Below are positions 1 to 9,304 of a stretch of DNA of 21,760 bases, one piece after another. This stretch comes from Apostichopus parvimensis (taxonomy: Eukaryota > Echinodermata > Holothuroidea > Aspidochirotida > Stichopodidae). Below the pieces are notes generated by a model. That model searched no databases. It was not told the DNA's origin and saw only the letters and a list, made by a program, of their open reading frames with translations. The stretch is from positions 18,784 through 40,543 of the forward strand of contig KN889728.1 of assembly GCA_000934455.1 (NCBI GenBank), written 5' to 3'. The translations under genes were made by a program, and so were the position numbers. Position 1 is the first letter of the stretch. Every line of letters begins with the position of its first letter.

Positions 1-334
1 TATTTGTATTTGTAGTTTTCACGAAGGTAAACGAAGAAACGGATGAATAAATAAAGAGCAACCTTCCGTAGAAGACTCGGTCCCAATTTCTTTTTGACGG
101 CTACAGTTACACAGACTATGAAACAAGATTTGCAATAGTTTGATGTATTAACCAAGAATGTACTAATCCTGAGAGACTCTTTCATGTGGTGTGTGTTTGA
201 TACTTTGGAAACATTTTTGGTGGAATTTCTTGTTATTATCTGTTTGGTTCAGATTTCAGAAAGCAAACCTGTCACCGACTTACTGCCTCTTGTTCATAAC
301 CCTCTGTATTTTATCTTCTTCATTTTTGTCACAG
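1..334 (+). other. Intron upstream of the first visible exon
   Basis: It ends in the acceptor CACAG at 334. No repeat, RNA gene or earlier exon was recognised. An open frame runs into the exon from 191, but its part before 335 looks like intron (hydrophobic, pyrimidine-rich). Confidence 0.5.
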
Positions 335-537
335 TATGATTCCAAGATGGCTATTCTCTGTTCCTTACCTCAAGATGCGGTTGGCTTCGGGTACAAGTGC
401 AGAGATTCAGAGATGCCTCTTCTAGACCAGTATTTTGAAGTTTATGTGTCTTCAGTCTGTACTCCTCATAAAGTAACCATTCAGCTCAGGGATAAGGAAC
501 AGAATATAGCCCTGGAGGAGCTCATGGATGACTTAGA
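335..537 (+). CDS. TDRD5-like: Exon a: start of extended Tudor domain
   Basis: The acceptor is TTTTTGTCACAG before 335 and the exon is read in phase 0. It encodes 67 codons including FEVYVSS and EELMDDL, the usual entry into an extended Tudor domain. The donor GTGGGT at 538 leaves two nucleotides (GA), which the G at 1162 completes to Glu. A second possible donor at 542 (GTACCA) would need another exon to restore phase. Confidence 0.7.
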
Positions 538-3500
538 GTGGGTACCAACATTCTCTTGTCAGAGCTACGGAGAAAATTAATAATATATTAAATTATCTTG
601 AATATTGGCTGCTTGTAAGATTTGGGTTTCCATTTTATCAGTGCTATGGTTGAGTGGATAAATGCATTAGAAGCAATGAATCCTGGTATCTGAGAGACGG
701 CTGTTCTGAGCCCTGGATGGCTAAACATGGGGATTGTCATTCAGAAGATATCTTCAATTTTCCCAACGACTAAAATTGTGCATTGGATAACCACCTGACG
801 TAAAGTGGAAGCTCTCCTACTAGATGCAAATTTTACTGTTTAACATCTGAAAAAGCAACTTCTAAGCCCATCAGTAATTTGGAGTGTTGGATATTTTGTG
901 AAAGCTGAAGAGTTGGATATAATGCTTCTTATTTGCTTACACACATATGTATCAAAGAGACCAATATTGTTATGATCCATTGATTATGAAAGAGATGGAA
1001 CTCAAGGCATTTCACATTCTTAATTATTTGACTTTTTTTCCCTTTAGAACATGTGAATCAATGAATAGCTTAAGCTGTTTCCTCTTGATTCAATGAACTA
1101 ATAAATACAATGACGATATTTGACATTAAACATGGTTTACCGCCTCCCGTCTTACATTTAGGGCCATCTACAAATACCCAGAAGGTGAACGTTATTTCTT
1201 TCCAACCTGGCATCGAGCAATCATCACCAGTGTCATTGATAATGACTTTGTTGAGGTATCACCTATCTTCAAAATTTGCCTATTTGTCATTTTGCTTTTT
1301 TAAATAAAAATCTTGAAAACTTCTTCAGTTATTTTTTTTAAAGATGGTCAGCAATTTTTACAACTGATTATTACTGAAGTAATGATTTCAATTTATCACA
1401 CTGACCCTGATAGATATTTTCACCATTAAGTGAAGATTAATACGCAATGAATTCATAGATTTGCAGTTCTATTTATTGGATCTTCAGTGTTGTTGGTTGA
1501 ACATATTTCATTATTTGAACTAAACACATTTAAAGACAAATTAGCAAGTTGAAAATATGTCTATTTTTATTTCACTATAATTTGAAATGGAGCAATTTTA
1601 AGCAAACTTACGAGCTACAGTGTCATGGAAGTTAGTATAGAACAGCATCAACAATTTATGAAATTGAAACTATTTAAAGTAATTATAAGCCCAGACTATT
1701 CTGTGGGAATTTTGCTTGTCGTCTATTTATACAAAAAAATTGCAACATATTTCCAAACAAGTTCCACTATTCTTAATATCTTTAAGTAAAGAAGTGTCAT
1801 GTGCGAGGGTAGATATTATTTCCTTTTTTTCCTTTCTTTTGATAGTCGTTTTCCTTTCATGCCCTGTTACTGCACCTTTTTTTCCTTCTTTCTGTTTCTT
1901 TATCCATTCTTGAAACAGGTGAATTACGTTGACTATGGCAGTACTCTTCAAGTTCCAAAGTCTTGCCTTAGGCTACTGAAGTAAGTTCTTGAAAACTATT
2001 CTTTTTTTTAAAAAATGTGACAGAATGCAAAGCAAGCAAAATTAAATGTTGTTTACCAGCGTAAGAGTGTTGTATGTTTCTGAATTCAACAATTTTCAAA
2101 CTTAAGCTATATATAAATATATATATGAACCAAAATTGATCGGAAATTTAGAAATGTTTGTAATGTTATGTGACACGATACTTTGGAGAAACCAGAGGTT
2201 CACTAACAGACACAAAATACCTTAACTTTTTAGTGGTTTTAGTGTATTTTTTCTTACTAGTTGATGTTTATATGATTTCTTTGGCAGTTAATGAATTTCC
2301 TTACTTGTGTGATGTGTTATTTTGTTAACTACATGTACCACATACTCCTGTCACTAATTCCTATTTCATATCCGTCTTCCCTCTTTAGAGCTTGTTTTCT
2401 TAAACTTCCAGCAGCCGCTTTAGATGCCAAGCTTGCCAATGTGGAAGCTTTGGAGGTACGATACAGATGTAAATCACACATTCCTGTAATTCATTACTGG
2501 AAATAATATAGGACAACCAGTAATACTCACAAATGTTGGTGATGTTGGATTTTTGTTTGTTCAAGCTTAGAACTAGCTCTGATTCTTATCCTATCAATAA
2601 TTCAGATCTTATCAATAAATTAAAACATTTTCCGTTGATATTTCAGGAGAAATGGTCTTCTGCCTCACGGCATAGACTCTTAGAACTGACTTCAGAGAAG
2701 CCACTCATTGCATACTGCACAGAGATTAAGGTAAGATCCTCACCAGAAAAATAAGATAACGTACACCCTAACTGTAAATGAATTGGAATATTCCGATATG
2801 ATTCTCCATACATCTATTCTTTCCTACATCTTGATATATCTTGTTATAACCACTATTTCCCAGTCATTATATCTAAATTAACATCTAGAATGTTGTCTGA
2901 ATTCTTATTTGATTATGATGATGGGTCCTTATCTATACTACGTTTCGGTAGCCATCTTAGAAATACGGCAAAGCAGTTTCACGCTTTCTTGAGTAAAGAA
3001 GTATATGAGTCATGAATCTAACACCTTCAGTGCTACATAAAATCTGCCTTTCTACCAAAGAAATTGTATAGTCCCATAACCAATCTCTGCTTTGGACCGC
3101 ACACAAGATCCATAACTATTGGAGTATGGGCACTGCATTCTACAGCTCACAAAGTGATGCATCATACTCCAACTTAGCCCCCATTCCTTTTTTAATGTCT
3201 CTAAATAAAATGAGAGAAACGTTAAGAATTTTAAGGGAAATGATAGAATTGTAAGTCATGGATGGTGTCAACTCTAAGCCCAAAGTTTTTGTCTCAAATT
3301 GTTTTAATCCAATTGCAACAGGTTGTGCTAAAATCATGTAATTGTGCATTCAAAAATATATCTTTAAATGCACAAGTGCAAATGTCTACAACTCTCTTTC
3401 TAATTATGTAATTCAGCTGATCATCTTTATTCTTCTCATCTTAATTTTCAGAATAAAGTTCTTTCACTTTTCCTTTGTGACACAACAACGGAAAGTGACA

Positions 3501-6500
3501 TCCACATTGATGACCTGTTGGTGCAAGAAGAGTATGCCAGATTCGCCATTCCAAAAACACCTCAGGTAGTTCACAGGTTAAGCTTGCTATTAAAATAAAA
3601 GTATAATCATTGCTAGTTTTATTCAACTAAATCATTGGCTTAAAATAACAGACAGTTGGGAGTCACTTATCCATTTGCTTTCCAATTATCCTGAACTGAA
3701 GGCAGTGATCACCATAGTAACCTAACAAGGCTGTGGTGGCTTAGAAGCAATGAAACACAGCATCTGCAAGATTGTGGGATTAAGCCCTGGGAGACTAAAG
3801 TAAGGTGGTTTTGTAATCCAGGAGTGATTCACAGCTTTCCCCATCTGAAATGGTCTTGTAAATGGTAAAAACTCCAATATGAAATAAAACTGTGAGTTGA
3901 ATAGCCACCTATAATGTGAAGTGTAAGTTACAAGCTACGTGGTGTCTCCCATAAGCACTTGTGACTTATTTAAGTAGTACAATAACTGCCTTTCATACAG
4001 ATATTTAGTGTACTGTCCGTAGAGATCAGGGTTGACTCCAATATTTAACATTGGTGTTTTTTACCATCAGCATTTATTTGTAGATGTCAATCCATTTCAG
4101 CATATTTGTAGAGTTGTTGGAACCAAATGATAAGACAATTTTTAATGGTAAGAGGTTCCAAGTCATTATGTTGCAAACTTGTCTGGATGTTATAACTTAA
4201 AAGCTCTGATATGCACTGTATTTTAAGTCTAATCCTGCTTGATGCAATTTTCCTTGCTGGAAGTAAAGGAACCTATGAAGTCAGGTTGTTGTGTTTGTTT
4301 GTGTGCGTCTGTGACACTTGATTGGGTCCATAATAACTCAACAACAAAGCGATGGATATTTGTCATACTTGCTGCGTAGATGTAATATAAGGAGAAATTT
4401 AACTTTCACCTCACAAGCATTTTCGGACCATTTAGGCCCGAAATTTTATCCTGCCCAGTTTTTGGGTCATGAGCCAAAATTTTAGACTTCCAGTACTTTA
4501 ACCTTCAATTCGATTGTAAACCCTTGGAAAACAGTTGTTGGTTGATAGCTGGTACATGGTCGCATAAATTTTGTGATATTGGGTGTTAACATACAACACT
4601 TAAATATTCCACTTAACGAGGAACCATAGTGCCTGTTGGGCTCTTGTTCTTTATAATTTGCCAGTAAAACAAAGAGTAAAGAGCTTAATGACAACCTGTT
4701 ATCTCTTTTTTATTGTTAATTTTGTTTTACAGACTCCTAGTCAAGGTAGTGAAGGAACATTTCAAAACATTTCTGGATTTGATTCATCGGACTTTGTGAC
4801 CACCGTTGAACAGATTCCTGGCTTGGACCAGGTCTCTGAAGGAAGCCATGATGAATATCCTAATGAGATATATCCCACTGATGAAGATGCCTCTGGGATA
4901 GCATTCTACCAAGGTTTGTTTATTCAGTGAATTAATCTTATAGGTTCTTATTGTGGTCACATCCATTACTTAAATATTATATGGGCCAAATATATGTTAT
5001 AAATGAAAGAAATAATGACCAACTTTAACCAGCCATGACCTAAACCATGAACTTCCCAGATGATAGTTTTATTAGTGTTCTTTGCAGTGGCTTATGATGT
5101 TGTTTCAAGTTTGCTTAGAAAGAAACCAAAGACTAAAAAAAATGCTTCAAAAGGACTTATGGTATTAGTGTGGCAAACAATTTCTGTAAACAGTACTGTC
5201 AGTGTCATATCTATTTCTTCATAATCAACTCAACGAGTTGTCGTGGTGTGTTCTATTGTGTCATTAATTAATAAACCAATGAAGGTACTGCATGGCTCGA
5301 GGTTTTTCTACTATGAAAAAATTTAGTAGTATGTTTTATACTGCTGTTGGATCACAGTTCTTCAAAAATATCATTGGAGGTAATCCTTATGACCATTTTA
5401 ACAATATTGATATAGACGGATATTGCAAACATTGACTGGTATCAAACATGCGTACCGATATCAAACGTGCATACCGATATCAAACGTGCAAACCGATATC
5501 AAACGTGCATACCGATATCAAACATGCATACAGTACCTATATCAAACATGTGTACTGATAAGCATCTATCCAAGACTGGTGACATGTATGCATAGGAATC
5601 CTTAACTAATTCTAAATGACAGAAATAAGCGTGTAGTTAATGGTTAATGATGTTATTTTGTCAAGATGCTGGGAAACTGTTTTTCTAACAGAGACAGCGT
5701 TTATAAAGGTATGTTTTATTGGTTTTGTACACTGTTAGTGACAGAGGCAGGAGACCACAAGGACGAAGAAGATGAAGAAAACCAGGAAAGAAACGAGGAA
5801 GAAGATGAAGCCATGATAGCTCAAATGAACAAAGAGTTGGAGGAGATGGAAGGAGACAGCCAAAGTGACTCAGAGGTAGAAAAATGCTTTAGAATTATCA
5901 AATGTATAAATATGTTCATAAAGGCTTTTAGAATAGAAAGAATGTTAAGTCACCATGTCAACAGTAGGATGCTGATGGACTGTATCATAATGTAGCCAGG
6001 CTCGGCAGAACATAATCCTTTGAATTCTGCAGTTTCACACAAAAGGCCCTGCAAGTCTGTCATGATAATTTCTATGGTTTGATGATATTGATTCAGCTTT
6101 GCTTCAGAGGAGCTTGCAGCTGCTGCAGCATTTCTTCTTAACATTGTGAAATAGCTGCACATAGAGGTACAATCTTGCACCAAGTAAGCTTCCTCTGTAA
6201 AAATGTGGGTGAACATAGTTAAGTTAGCCTATTCTAAAACAAACATTTGAATGACAGGTCTCCCATCTATATCCTTTGTTTGACATGTCTCCATTCAGAA
6301 AATGACTACAGGTGAATAGATAATGGAAATAAATACGTTAATTGAAGTCTACCAATACTGGCTGTGTCTGGAAAGGCCCATTTAATACTTAGCAAACTAC
6401 TGCACATTATTCCAGATTTAACTTGTATACTATCATATAATTACAAGTTATAGCATTAATTACACAAAGGTATTAAACTGCAAGAGTTTATGCATCTCTG

Positions 6501-9304
6501 CACTCTTTGAAACCTTTGCACTCATGCATTCAGGCTCTCAGACAAGAAACCCTAGGATTTCTAAGAAATTTGTCATAAAATGTAACATGAAATTAAAAGA
6601 ATAGTCAAAAAGATGATGAGTGATTAAAAAGGAAAATATCGTGAGTATTCTGGTGAGATGTACAACAGTAGTTGACATGACACATGAAGGAAAACTGAAA
6701 CAACAGATGTTAAGTAAAGACATGAAGACATTATTAAATGAGTTAAAGAGAACAGAAACATTAAGTCATTGTAAGCTTCTAAAGAACATATCAAAACTGT
6801 CATCTGTATAGTTCTCCTTGAAACATAGCTAAACTTCAGAATACCAGGCCCTGTCATTTGCCTTTTATACTGAAGTTGTTCATTGTATTAGAGTACTCCA
6901 ATAAAATCAGTACAATTATGGTCTATTCTTTTCCTATTCACAGGATATGGAAAAGATTGAGGAAAATAATCTAAATTTAGAAGACATTTGGTTAACTATG
7001 AAATTCTTGGAAGGCAGAAGGTAAGTCAAATTTATAGGGTCTTTCATTTCATATCCCTTGTAATTGTATTAACATATAGTTCACAATCTTTGAACATGTC
7101 TGATGCCAGATTAGTTATTGTAGTAAACTTCTCTTTAAAATGTAACCATTAACATCGATGAATCAATGGAAATGCTGTATAATGTATCAATTTGTAACAG
7201 CAACTAACATTCTAAGAAAAGAATAAATGTTGGGTATTTGTCTACAGAATCTTCTACAAATAGCCATATCAGCGGCAGCTTCTGGAATTTATACTGATGG
7301 ATCAATAACAATGGGCAACATCGGGCATTTTTTTTATATTTCTTTTCACAGAAAGAGGTTGCTAGCTGTGTTATCGTCAGATGAAGGTGTCAATGATGTT
7401 GATGATTTGGATGAAACAGAGACACTAATTAGACATTTTGAAGAAAGGAAGACAAAAATGGGGCAAAGGAAGCCAAAAGGTTTGTACGTTGCAACATAAA
7501 TTGTAGAGAGAACGTTTGTCTAAGACAGTGTTTCTTAACCTATTCCACTATTCGCACCCATTAGAATAATTAAAAAATAAACTACACTCTCTTTACCAGC
7601 TGTATATGAAATGAACGTTTCAGGAAATTTGTTTTTATGCCTAGAGCTTTGCACCCACTGCAGTCCTGTAGGGCCCCTTAGGGTGTGTATGCACCTACAG
7701 TTAATAGAAACTGCCAGTGGTCTAAGAGAAAGGGACTTTTATCTCTCCATCTTGTGTTTCTCTCTGGAATAATCTGCAGTATGTTGCTTTGTGAAAACAT
7801 TTTCAAGTCGATGCTTCAATGAATTTTGGGAATGACATGTACCAAGAAACTTGATAATTTATGATTTACTCATCAAATTCATTTCAAGAATTTTTTTTTC
7901 TTGATTTTAGAACAAGATGTCATTACATCAAAGCCAGAAGAGTTTCTCCCCATAGAACCAACCAGATCATCTCAGTTACAATCAGAGCAGCCAGGTACAA
8001 TTCCTGAAGCAGTCAGCAGCAATCAAGACGTTTTTTCGTCTTCCAAAGCTGAGGTTGAAGAGGTCAGTTTTGATGTTGACAACAGATATGGACATGAAGA
8101 GTCTGATCTAGATAACGAAGACCTGACAACAAAGAGCAGGGATATTGATGAACATGTAGATAATGTAGGAGAAGCTTCCACAACCAAAGTAGAACGCGAT
8201 GAGCATGAATTTCCAATCTTAGAATCGCAGGAAACAGAACAATCTATTCCCGAAAAGTTGCCTTCGAAGCCAGTGGTAGATCCAGCTACTCTGAAAGATC
8301 TTGGTCAGATGCTTCGCAGCTCTCTCAAAATATCTGCAGAGCCGTTTCGATCCAAGCAGACGGCGGCTATATCCCCGTTTCGTAGACCTGTTGCTCATCT
8401 TCCTACATCGCCAAGTGACTTTCTGGATAATAGAGATACGATGCAGAATGTTAATACTGGCAAGCAGGGTAGCTACCAAACCGATAGTGTTATGGAACAG
8501 CAGATAGGCATCAATGAAAATTATGATCAAATGTTACCTGTCAGTGAGCAAAGTCTGTATCAACATCAAATCCATGACTACCAGGGACAGTACGTAACAC
8601 CACCATTTGTGGAAGGACATGAGTACTATATTGGAATGGGTAGAGGTCTTCCACTTCCTCAGACCAATCCACAGCTGAACAATCCTGGATATAGTAACAC
8701 AGTTTTAAGAGAACTTCAGCTGTATGAAGACACATTACACCATAATCCTATGAATGCCTCATACATCCCACGGATTGAACCCACCAAAATGGATCCAGGA
8801 GGCTTGCAAAATCCTCATATGGGATATTCGATGCCAGGAGGGGGACCTCCAAGACTGATTATGGGCGGACCTAGATTTGATGGATCTGGCAGAAATGGTA
8901 TCCCTGGTATGGGATCACAGGTTGTGAGACACCAAGGTGTTCAACAGTTCTGCTCAGGTGGACTGGAAATGAGACATCCTAAACCTATGCAGCCACCAAT
9001 GAGAAACCCTGCCCCACCCATGATTCGAGGCATGAGGGTCCCAGGACCACCAAGTGTCATAAGATTCCAAAATCCTGGTGCACAAGCTTTGCCAGCTTTC
9101 CACCTCTCTGGACCCTCCAACTTCAACAGTATGGCAGTAAGTATACCTTTTCCTCCCACACGTGTGGACAACATGCCCAACCAGAGTCAGCATGGTTTGG
9201 GAGGTATGAACAATATGTATGGTGCACCTCCACCATTTAATGTGGGTAACAGAATGTATGCAACTGGTGTAATGGGTAGAGGTATTGGAAGGGGCACTTT
9301 GTGA
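335..9304 (+). CDS. TDRD5-like: TDRD5-like Tudor-domain protein, 3' part of gene (11 exons)
   Basis: Joining exons 335-537, 1162-1255, 1919-1980, 2389-2455, 2647-2730, 3452-3565, 4733-4913, 5739-5875, 6944-7020, 7352-7479 and 7911-9304 gives 2541 nt, 846 codons plus TGA, with every splice phase matching. Seen: SN-like strands (FEVYVSS, residues 34-40), EELMDDL (61-67), Tudor core with WHRA (84-87) and VDYGS (103-107), the second SN-like half with IHIDDLL (about 190-200), an acidic linker (270-314), then a long tail ending GRGIGRGTL. Known: extended Tudor domains bind methylated arginine; TDRD5 acts in germ-cell granules and the piRNA pathway and has N-terminal LOTUS domains with one Tudor domain. 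Inferred: the single Tudor and long tail favour TDRD5 over TDRD7, which has several. The start codon lies upstream. The stretch between EELMDDL and the core is shorter than usual for such domains, so a small exon between 538 and 1161 may be missed. Confidence 0.75.
641..835 (+). mobile_element. tRNA-derived SINE copy 1 (degenerate), in intron
   Basis: TGGTTGAGTGGATAAATGCA resembles an A box and CTGTTCTGAGCCCTGG resembles a B box (consensus GGTTCGAxTCC), about 50 bases apart as in a tRNA promoter. The copy at 3731 shares TTAGAAGCAATGAA, the AGCCCTGG core and the 3' words AATARCCACCT and GTAAAGTGGAAG-like. A shared head and tail mark one SINE family. The ends are approximate; no target duplication was identified. 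Confidence 0.55.
1162..1255 (+). CDS. TDRD5-like: Exon b: first half of Tudor core
   Basis: The acceptor CTTACATTTAG precedes the exon and the donor GTATCA follows it. It encodes AIYKYPEGER and then WHRA, the strand that carries a conserved Tudor motif. It ends in phase 0 after DNDFVE, so the Tudor core is split exactly before VNYVDYGS. Confidence 0.8.
1256..1918 (+). other. Intron with an unusually long pyrimidine tract
   Basis: The tract from about 1813 to 1910 is almost wholly T and C and leads into the acceptor at 1918. Nothing else was recognised. Short open frames over the tract on both strands are low-complexity artefacts. Confidence 0.5.
1919..1980 (+). CDS. TDRD5-like: Exon c: Tudor VDYGS motif
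   Basis: A very pyrimidine-rich stretch (about 1813-1910) leads to the acceptor AACAG, and the donor is the consensus GTAAGT. The exon encodes VNYVDYGSTLQVPKSCLRLL plus two nucleotides. V-D-Y-G is the most diagnostic Tudor motif and includes part of the aromatic cage that binds methylarginine. Confidence 0.88.
1981..2388 (+). other. Intron, no recognisable content
   Basis: It runs from consensus donor GTAAGT to acceptor CTTTAG. It includes a short AT-repeat (TATATATAAATATATATATG near 2108). No repeat family or RNA gene was recognised. Confidence 0.5.
2389..2455 (+). CDS. TDRD5-like: Exon d: exit from Tudor core
   Basis: The acceptor is CCCTCTTTAG and the donor GTACGA. One nucleotide completes a Lys codon, then 22 codons follow including FLKLPAAALDAKLANV. 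This matches the LP...A..C/K.L..V pattern that follows Tudor cores in this family. Confidence 0.82.
2647..2730 (+). CDS. TDRD5-like: Exon e: second SN-like half of the extended Tudor domain
   Basis: The acceptor is TGATATTTCAG and the donor GTAAGA. It encodes 28 codons in phase 0 beginning EKWSSASRHRLLEL and ending LIAYCTEIK. This resembles the helix and strand that resume the SN-like fold after the Tudor core. Confidence 0.82.
2731..3451 (+). other. Intron, no recognisable content
   Basis: It runs from donor GTAAGA to acceptor TTTTCAG. Both strands were read and no coding, RNA or repeat signal was found. Small minus-strand open frames lack any family resemblance. Confidence 0.5.
3452..3565 (+). 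CDS. TDRD5-like: Exon f: end of extended Tudor domain
   Basis: The acceptor is TTAATTTTCAG and the donor GTAGTT. Thirty-eight codons run in phase 0. The strand LSLFLCDT followed by DIHIDDLLVQEEYARF is the typical closing strand and helix of a Tudor-SN module (I-N/D-D-L-L...G/E.A). Confidence 0.85.
3731..3960 (+). mobile_element. tRNA-derived SINE copy 2, in intron
   Basis: GGTGGCTTAGAAGCAATGAA gives the A-box side and TTGTGGGATTAAGCCCTGGG the B-box side of a tRNA-like head. The 3' part carries AATAGCCACCTATAATGTGA, which matches the tail of the copy at 641. The head-to-tail resemblance between two separate introns supports a real family. The boundaries are estimates. Confidence 0.6.
3961..4732 (+). 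other. Rest of the intron before exon g, no recognisable content
   Basis: Both strands were read. Only AT-rich sequence and a small T-rich acceptor region were seen. A loose internal similarity around 4420-4490 (repeated AAATTTT and GGCCC/GGTCATGAGCC words) is too weak to call. Confidence 0.4.
4733..4913 (+). CDS. TDRD5-like: Exon g: acidic, Ser-rich linker
   Basis: The acceptor is TTTTGTTTTACAG and the donor GTTTGT, ending in phase 1. It encodes 60 codons rich in Asp, Glu and Ser (for example SGFDSSDF and YPTDEDASG) with no recognisable fold. It is probably disordered. Confidence 0.75.
5438..5560 (+). repeat. 19-bp minisatellite in intron
   Basis: The unit GATATCAAACGTGCATACC recurs with starts at 5438, 5457, 5476, 5495 and 5514, exactly 19 bases apart. 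A further copy near 5538 is offset by five extra bases. Each intact unit contains GATATC. The repeated open frame across it (RYQTC and IKRAYRYQ words) is a by-product of the repeat. Confidence 0.9.
5739..5875 (+). CDS. TDRD5-like: Exon h: highly acidic linker, acceptor ambiguous
   Basis: It encodes a Glu/Asp-rich stretch (GDHKDEEDEENQERNEEED) and then a predicted short helix, MNKELEEMEGD. The donor is GTAGAA after 5875. Three acceptors keep the reading frame: AG before 5739, 5745 or 5751. They differ by two codons each, so alternative tandem acceptor use is possible. The start given is the longest. Confidence 0.72.
5950..6216 (-). CDS. Unrecognised antisense open frame, possible exon of a nested gene or retrocopy
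   Basis: This is an open minus-strand frame of 88 codons inside the plus-strand intron 5876-6943. An acceptor-like CACATTTTTACAG on the minus strand ends at 6195, just before GGAAGCTTACTTG, so the true coding part may begin there. The product has an Ala/Ser run (RRNAAAAASSSEAK) followed by a helix-like segment (LNQYHQTIEIIMTDLQGLL) and ends at a TGA at 5950. The composition looks more protein-like than the other shadow frames nearby. No family was recognised. It could be a nested antisense exon, a decayed retrocopy or chance. Confidence 0.25.
   Translation of the reverse strand: MFTHIFTEEAYLVQDCTSMCSYFTMLRRNAAAAASSSEAKLNQYHQTIEIIMTDLQGLLCETAEFKGLCSAEPGYIMIQSISILLLTW
6217..6943 (+). other. 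Remainder of intron, no recognisable content
   Basis: The sequence is AT-rich with short overlapping open frames on both strands that show no domain or codon signal. It ends in the acceptor CTATTCACAG used by exon i. Confidence 0.4.
6944..7020 (+). CDS. TDRD5-like: Exon i
   Basis: The acceptor is TTCCTATTCACAG and the donor the consensus GTAAGT. It encodes DMEKIEENNLNLEDIWLTMK and onward, ending in phase 2. The length of 77 nt matches the one-nucleotide carry-in of the next exon. Confidence 0.75.
7021..7351 (+). other. Intron, no recognisable content
   Basis: It runs from consensus donor GTAAGT to acceptor TTTTCACAG. An open frame from 7227 continues into exon j, but the strong acceptor at 7351 and the phase match argue that the part before 7352 is intron. 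Confidence 0.5.
7352..7479 (+). CDS. TDRD5-like: Exon j
   Basis: The acceptor TTTCTTTTCACAG is strong and the donor is GTTTGT. It encodes KRLLAVLSSDEGVNDVDDLD and then a charged segment HFEERKTKMGQRKPK. It ends in phase 1, matching the two-nucleotide start at 7911. Confidence 0.75.
7526..7719. mobile_element. hAT-like MITE with 8-bp target duplication
   Basis: The 194-bp element is flanked by perfect copies of GTCTAAGA at 7518-7525 and 7720-7727. It starts CAGTGTTTCTTAACC. The reverse complement of its end reads CACTGGCAGTTTCTATTAAC, a related but imperfect inverted end with the shared core GTTTCT and TTAAC. An 8-bp duplication with CA-GTG-type ends is the mark of the hAT superfamily. It has no coding capacity and sits in the intron before the terminal exon. 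Confidence 0.72.
7911..9304 (+). CDS. TDRD5-like: Exon k: terminal exon, disordered tail with RG motifs
   Basis: The acceptor TTCTTGATTTTAG precedes 7911, and the frame then stays open for 463 codons to TGA at 9302-9304. The first half is acidic and Ser/Thr/Gln-rich. The second half is rich in Gly, Pro, Met and Asn (SMPGGGPPRLIMGGPRFDGS and similar). RG pairs occur in MGRGLPLP, IRGMRVPG and the C-terminal GRGIGRGTL. Such pairs can be arginine-methylation sites, which suggests, without proof, self or partner binding by Tudor domains. The last 164 codons are duplicated at 10391-10886. Confidence 0.88.

Noticed and set aside
1716..1984. Overlapping open frames on both strands over the pyrimidine tract
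   Set aside because: Low-complexity Phe/Ser/Leu or Lys/Glu products of a polypyrimidine tract next to the acceptor at 1918. Only 1919-1980 is coding.
5423..5605. Open frame with repeated RYQTC words
   Set aside because: It is produced by the 19-bp minisatellite, which stays partly open by chance.
6620..6811. 63-codon plus-strand open frame, Lys/Leu-rich
   Set aside because: It has no splice sites in phase with the Tudor gene, no family resemblance, and overlaps an equally long frame on the other strand.
7227..7351. Upstream extension of exon j as a retained coding segment
   Set aside because: A strong acceptor at 7351 gives a perfect phase match to exon i, and the upstream part reads like intron with a T-run.
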